Shown piece by piece: positions 60,881 through 64,000 of a DNA stretch of 64,000 bases. A program made the position numbers and the translations under genes. The stretch comes from Pogostemon cablin (lineage: Eukaryota; Streptophyta; Magnoliopsida; Lamiales; Lamiaceae). Numbering within the stretch: position 1 is the stretch's first letter; each line of letters starts with the position of its first letter. The notes under the pieces are model-generated. The model was given only the letters and a program-made list of their open reading frames with translations. It was not told where the DNA came from and did not search any database. The stretch covers positions 36,364,088-36,428,087 of the forward strand of contig CM042955.1 of assembly GCA_023678885.1 (NCBI GenBank), given 5' to 3'.

Positions 60881-61260
60881 GATGAGATTCCAAAATTCAC
60901 CTCTTTATTCCGATTCCAATACCTCGACCTTCTCCCCGAATGGAATTTTTATTTCGATTCTGGTGAGACTCCAAAATTCACCTCTTTATTCCGATTCCTA
61001 TACATTTACCTTCACCCCAAATTGTGTTTTATTCCGATTCCAATGAGACTCTAAAATTCACCTCTTTATTCTGATTTCGATACCTCGACCTTCACCTTGA
61101 ATTGTGTTTTTATTCTGGTTCCGATGAGACTCCAAAATTCACTTCTTTATTCCGATTCCGATACCTCGACCTTCCCCCGAATTGCTTTTTTATTTCGATT
61201 CCGATGAGACTCCAAAATTCACCTCTTTATTCCGATTTTGATACCTTTCCTCCTAGTTTA
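60881..61260. repeat. Tandem repeat, 80-bp unit, about five copies
   Basis: Units beginning 'gatgagactccaaaattcac' recur at about 60881, 60962, 61042, 61123 and 61203, each followed by 'ctctttattccgattcc' and 'acctcgaccttcaccc'. Units differ by scattered substitutions. The array lies between pol and the extra ORF of the Tat-type element, the hypervariable region where this lineage is known to build satellite-like arrays. Confidence 0.9.
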
Positions 61261-62072
61261 TCTCCACCTTTCCCATACCGTTGTCGTATCTTTTTATTCG
61301 TATATCAACATCAATCCCCTTGTTTTAGCATGTCTTGTTTGAGATTATATCCTTTTATTCAAAGCCCATCTATTTTAATTTTGATTCCGTTTTAGCATTG
61401 ATACGCTACAACCTCTTTATTTTATGTTGTGAGATTCCTTCCATATTATCCGGGATCAAATTTAGTGATTCATATTCCATGAGGTAAATAACCATAACCA
61501 AATAACAAGAATTTCCATACAACTTTCCCTTTTTGATATAGCCCACAAACTCATTACCCAATTTGCCCTAGTGCCTTGATTTCATTCAAGTATGGCCTAA
61601 TGCTTTGATTATAAGCAATAAGATGTTGCATCACCAACCTTATTTGTCCCTCTGCCTAGTGCCTCCTAGTTTATCTCCGCCTTTCCCATACCGTTGTTGT
61701 ATCTTTTTATTCCTATATCAACGTCAATCCCCTTGTTTTAGCATGTCTTGTTTGAGATTCTATCCTTTTATTCAAAGCCCATCCATTTTAATTTTTGATT
61801 CCATTTTAGCCATTGATACGCCACAACCTCTTTATTTTATGTTGTGAGATTCTTCCATATTATCCGGGATCAAATTTAATGATTTATATTCCATGAGGTA
61901 AATAATCATAACCAAATAACAAGAATTTTCATACAACTTTCCCTTTTTGATATAGCCCACAAACTCATTACCCAATTTGGCCTAGTGCCTTGATTCTATT
62001 CAAGTATGGCCTAATGCCTTGATTATAAGCAATAAGATGTTGCATCACCAACCTTATTTGTCCCTCTGTCTG
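61249..62072. repeat. Two-copy tandem duplication of about 413 bp
   Basis: 61249-61661 and 61662-62072 are nearly identical from 'cctcctagtttatctcc' to 'cttatttgtccctctg'. The second copy overlaps the last codons and the stop of pol (62054), so the duplication copied the end of pol plus its 3' flank. Confidence 0.9.
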
Positions 62073-63398
62073 GTTCGCTGGTAGTATTTCTTTAGGTGCT
62101 GAACATTCCATGGGTGTGGTACCTTCTTTCCGTCCACTTCTTCAAGCTCGTATGCCCTTTTTTTCCAATACACTTTTGATCATATATGGGCCTTCCCAGT
62201 TCTGTCCACTGCCTTGTCCCGCCGGGCCTAACACTTTTCGGAGTACCAATTCACCTCCTTTGAACTGCCTCAGTTTCACCCTTGAATTGTAGAATCGTTT
62301 GGCCCTCTGTTTGTATATTGCGTTATGCACTTCTGTGTTCAGCCTTTTCTCCTCCAGTAGGTCTAGTCTCTCCTGGATCAGTTCATCATTTCCTTCCTCT
62401 CTATGGAAAGCGATCCTTGGACTGGGCTCTTCGATCTACTGGGATCACTGCTTCCATACCGAAGGCCATTGAGAAAGGCGTCTCATTAGTGGAGGTTTTT
62501 GTCGTCGTCCTGTATGACCATAGGACCCCGGGCAGTTCCTCGGGCCAATTCCCATCTAGCTTCTCCAGCCTGACTTTCAAGGTGTGTTTGATTATCTTGT
62601 TGATCGCTTCGAATTGGCCGTTGGACTGGGGGTGGTAAGGTGTCGAGGACCACTTTTTGATGTTGTAGTCCTCATATAATTTTCTCAATTTGGCGTTATC
62701 AAATTATTTGCCATTTTCTGTGACAATCACATAAGGTATACCGAATCGACACACAATGTTTTCCCAGATAAACTTTTCCACCCGAGCCTTGGTGATGGTT
62801 GCCATCCTCTGCCCACTTTGTGAAATAATCCACTGCCACTATGGCGAATTTGACTCCCCTTTTGCCTATGGGTAGCGGGCCTATCAAATCAATTTCCCAC
62901 TTGGTGAAAGGCCAAGGGCTGAAGACCGACGTTAATTGCTCTGAGGGCATTCTTGTGATCGGCGCCAATCTTTGACAAGTAGCGCAGGCTCGTGCGTGTT
63001 GAGTGACATCCTTCTTCAATGTTGGCCAAATATACCTGTCTTATCACTTTATGAGCTAAGGCAATTCCGCCAGTATGGTTCCCGCATATGCCTTTCTGTA
63101 TCTCGGCCAGCACGTAACTCGCCTCCTCCGGGTTCAAACATTTCAGGAGTGGGGATGAATATCCCCTCTTATACAGCTTCCCCTCAATCAACACATATCT
63201 CACCGATCTGAGCTTTATCTGGCGGGCTTCAGTCTTATCCGAAGGGATCACTCCCATCTCCAGATAGTTCCTGATAGGGGTCATCCATGACTCTTTGGAA
63301 GGTCAATCAATTAAAACCCAAATGCTAGTATCCGATGGCTTATCTTGCTTGACAATGTTGATGTTGTTGAGGTCTTCCGCGTTCGATGATGTGGCTGT
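62054..63398 (-). pseudogene. pol: Tat/Retand-type pol, integrase region
   Basis: On the minus strand the linker after RNase H (near 63330) leads to MTPIRNYLEMGVIPSD, a zinc-binding stretch (GNHTGGIALAHKV, then CATCQRLA), the integrase core (KWEIDLIGPLPIGKRGVKFA, and STPYHPQSNGQFEAINKIIK giving first D and E), then GGELVLRKV...GQNWEGPY and a C-terminus ending near 62054 with VDGKKVPHPWNVQHLKKYY. The middle acidic block reads VTENGK, where D has become E, followed by a TAA stop near 62698 and frame shifts near 62330, 62740 and 63010. Sequence style is that of the Tat lineage. Reverse transcriptase and gag would lie beyond the LTR-like insertion at 63399. Not functional. Confidence 0.85.
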
Positions 63399-63545
63399 TG
63401 GATTGTATACTAAAAGTCTAGCTTTAGTATGAACAATGTCTTAACAATATTTGAAATGAGAATCATTGATCAAATGATTGCATCTTATAATTTATTTTAT
63501 ATGCATGATGCAATAGTCCATTTACTTTATACTGTAGATAATATG
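63399..63545 (+). mobile_element. Start of a further LTR (copia-like), right limit unclear
   Basis: TGTTGGATTGTATACTAAAAG interrupts the Tat pol frame immediately after GTGGC, which would be one target-duplication copy. AT-rich sequence typical of a copia-type LTR continues to about 63545. The other end is not identified. Confidence 0.4.
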
Positions 63546-64000
63546 TTGTGCGACAACACGCGGAAGATCATATCGATGGACCTTGATGAGGCTGGGCTGA
63601 ACGAAGACAGCTTCTGATTCTCATCGGCGGAAATGCAAGCCACTCGTTCATGTGAGACTGATGATGAGAAATACGATGAGTTTGACTCGGACGGATGCAT
63701 AGCAGATCGGTGATGATCCCGGGCGACTACTCGGCCACTTCTGGCGAGTCGATGACTGTATCCGATCAGTGCTGTGATTTTTCCACAGCGGCAACCTGGG
63801 ACATCGGTGGATGGACGGCGCTGGAAGTGGCGCGAGGCTGCCGGAGCCAACAATCGATTACTGGAGGCTTCAGCCGGATCGAGTGGGCTGCTGTTGGGGA
63901 TCGTCAACAACGATGGTTAGGGTGTGAGATGCGCACGGCTGCGATGCTTGCACGGCAGTTGACTGTCGGCTCATTTTCGGCGGTGGCTGTGGGCGTGGCG
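63546..64000. other. GC-rich unidentified sequence at the window edge
   Basis: Abrupt shift to GC-rich DNA with a minus-strand open frame (63527-63910) containing no motif I recognise. It could be the interior of the inserted element, a gene 5' end, or a different insertion. Confidence 0.3.

Noticed and set aside
1..64000. CRISPR arrays, bacterial operons or other prokaryotic systems
   Set aside because: Gene structure, introns and transposon content are plainly those of a plant nuclear genome; tandem repeats present lack regular spacers.

Overview
The window is nuclear DNA of a flowering plant, almost certainly a eudicot. Protein-coding genes are split by GT-AG introns, the intergenic DNA is AT-rich, and it is packed with plant-specific transposons: Stowaway MITEs with CTCCCTCCGTCCC ends, hAT, Mutator-like and Helitron elements, an L1-type LINE, and Athila, Tat/Retand and Ty1/copia LTR retrotransposons. 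The very common CTCCCTCCGTCCC ends would suit an asterid such as a member of Lamiales, but that is only a guess.

Region 1-27300 holds the only host gene. A complete ten-exon phospholipase D of the C2/gamma type (6360-13667, 852 aa, both HKD motifs present) is followed by a tandem second copy (19471-26929) that is dead: several frameshifts, a mutated splice donor and a 1.45 kb deletion removing exons 8-9 and with them the second HKD motif. The duplicated unit runs from about 5440 to 13960 and again from about 18590 to 27290. Between and inside the two copies lie a hAT element, a Helitron, several MITE families and, inside PLD intron 7, an antisense fragment of a GDT1/UPF0016 transporter gene. 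Upstream (1-5400) are a large inverted-repeat element, degenerate tandem repeats, two Stowaways and a long-TIR Mutator-like element with a duplicated right end.

Region 28100-31200 is an L1-type LINE fragment on the minus strand, broken by a MITE, which was itself broken by a hAT element, which in turn carries Stowaways, one of them nested inside another. Region 32143-34570 holds two related Athila-type LTRs facing each other as a large inverted repeat.

Region 34570-63398 reads best as one old minus-strand Tat/Retand-type Ty3/gypsy element: 3' LTR at the left, pol (integrase) at the right, and between them two long genes on the opposite (plus) strand, each a hydrophobic N-terminal 'putative gypsy-type transposon' region plus a C-terminal coiled coil. 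It was hit by a nearly intact, very young Athila element (35744-47437, matching 5-bp CCAGG target duplication, LTRs differing at only five sites found), a probable solo LTR (about 49424-51344), an older Ty1/copia element (53258-57917, LTRs about 4.5% different) and a further LTR start at 63399. The young Athila nevertheless carries two frameshifts and a stop in gag-pol and lacks env.
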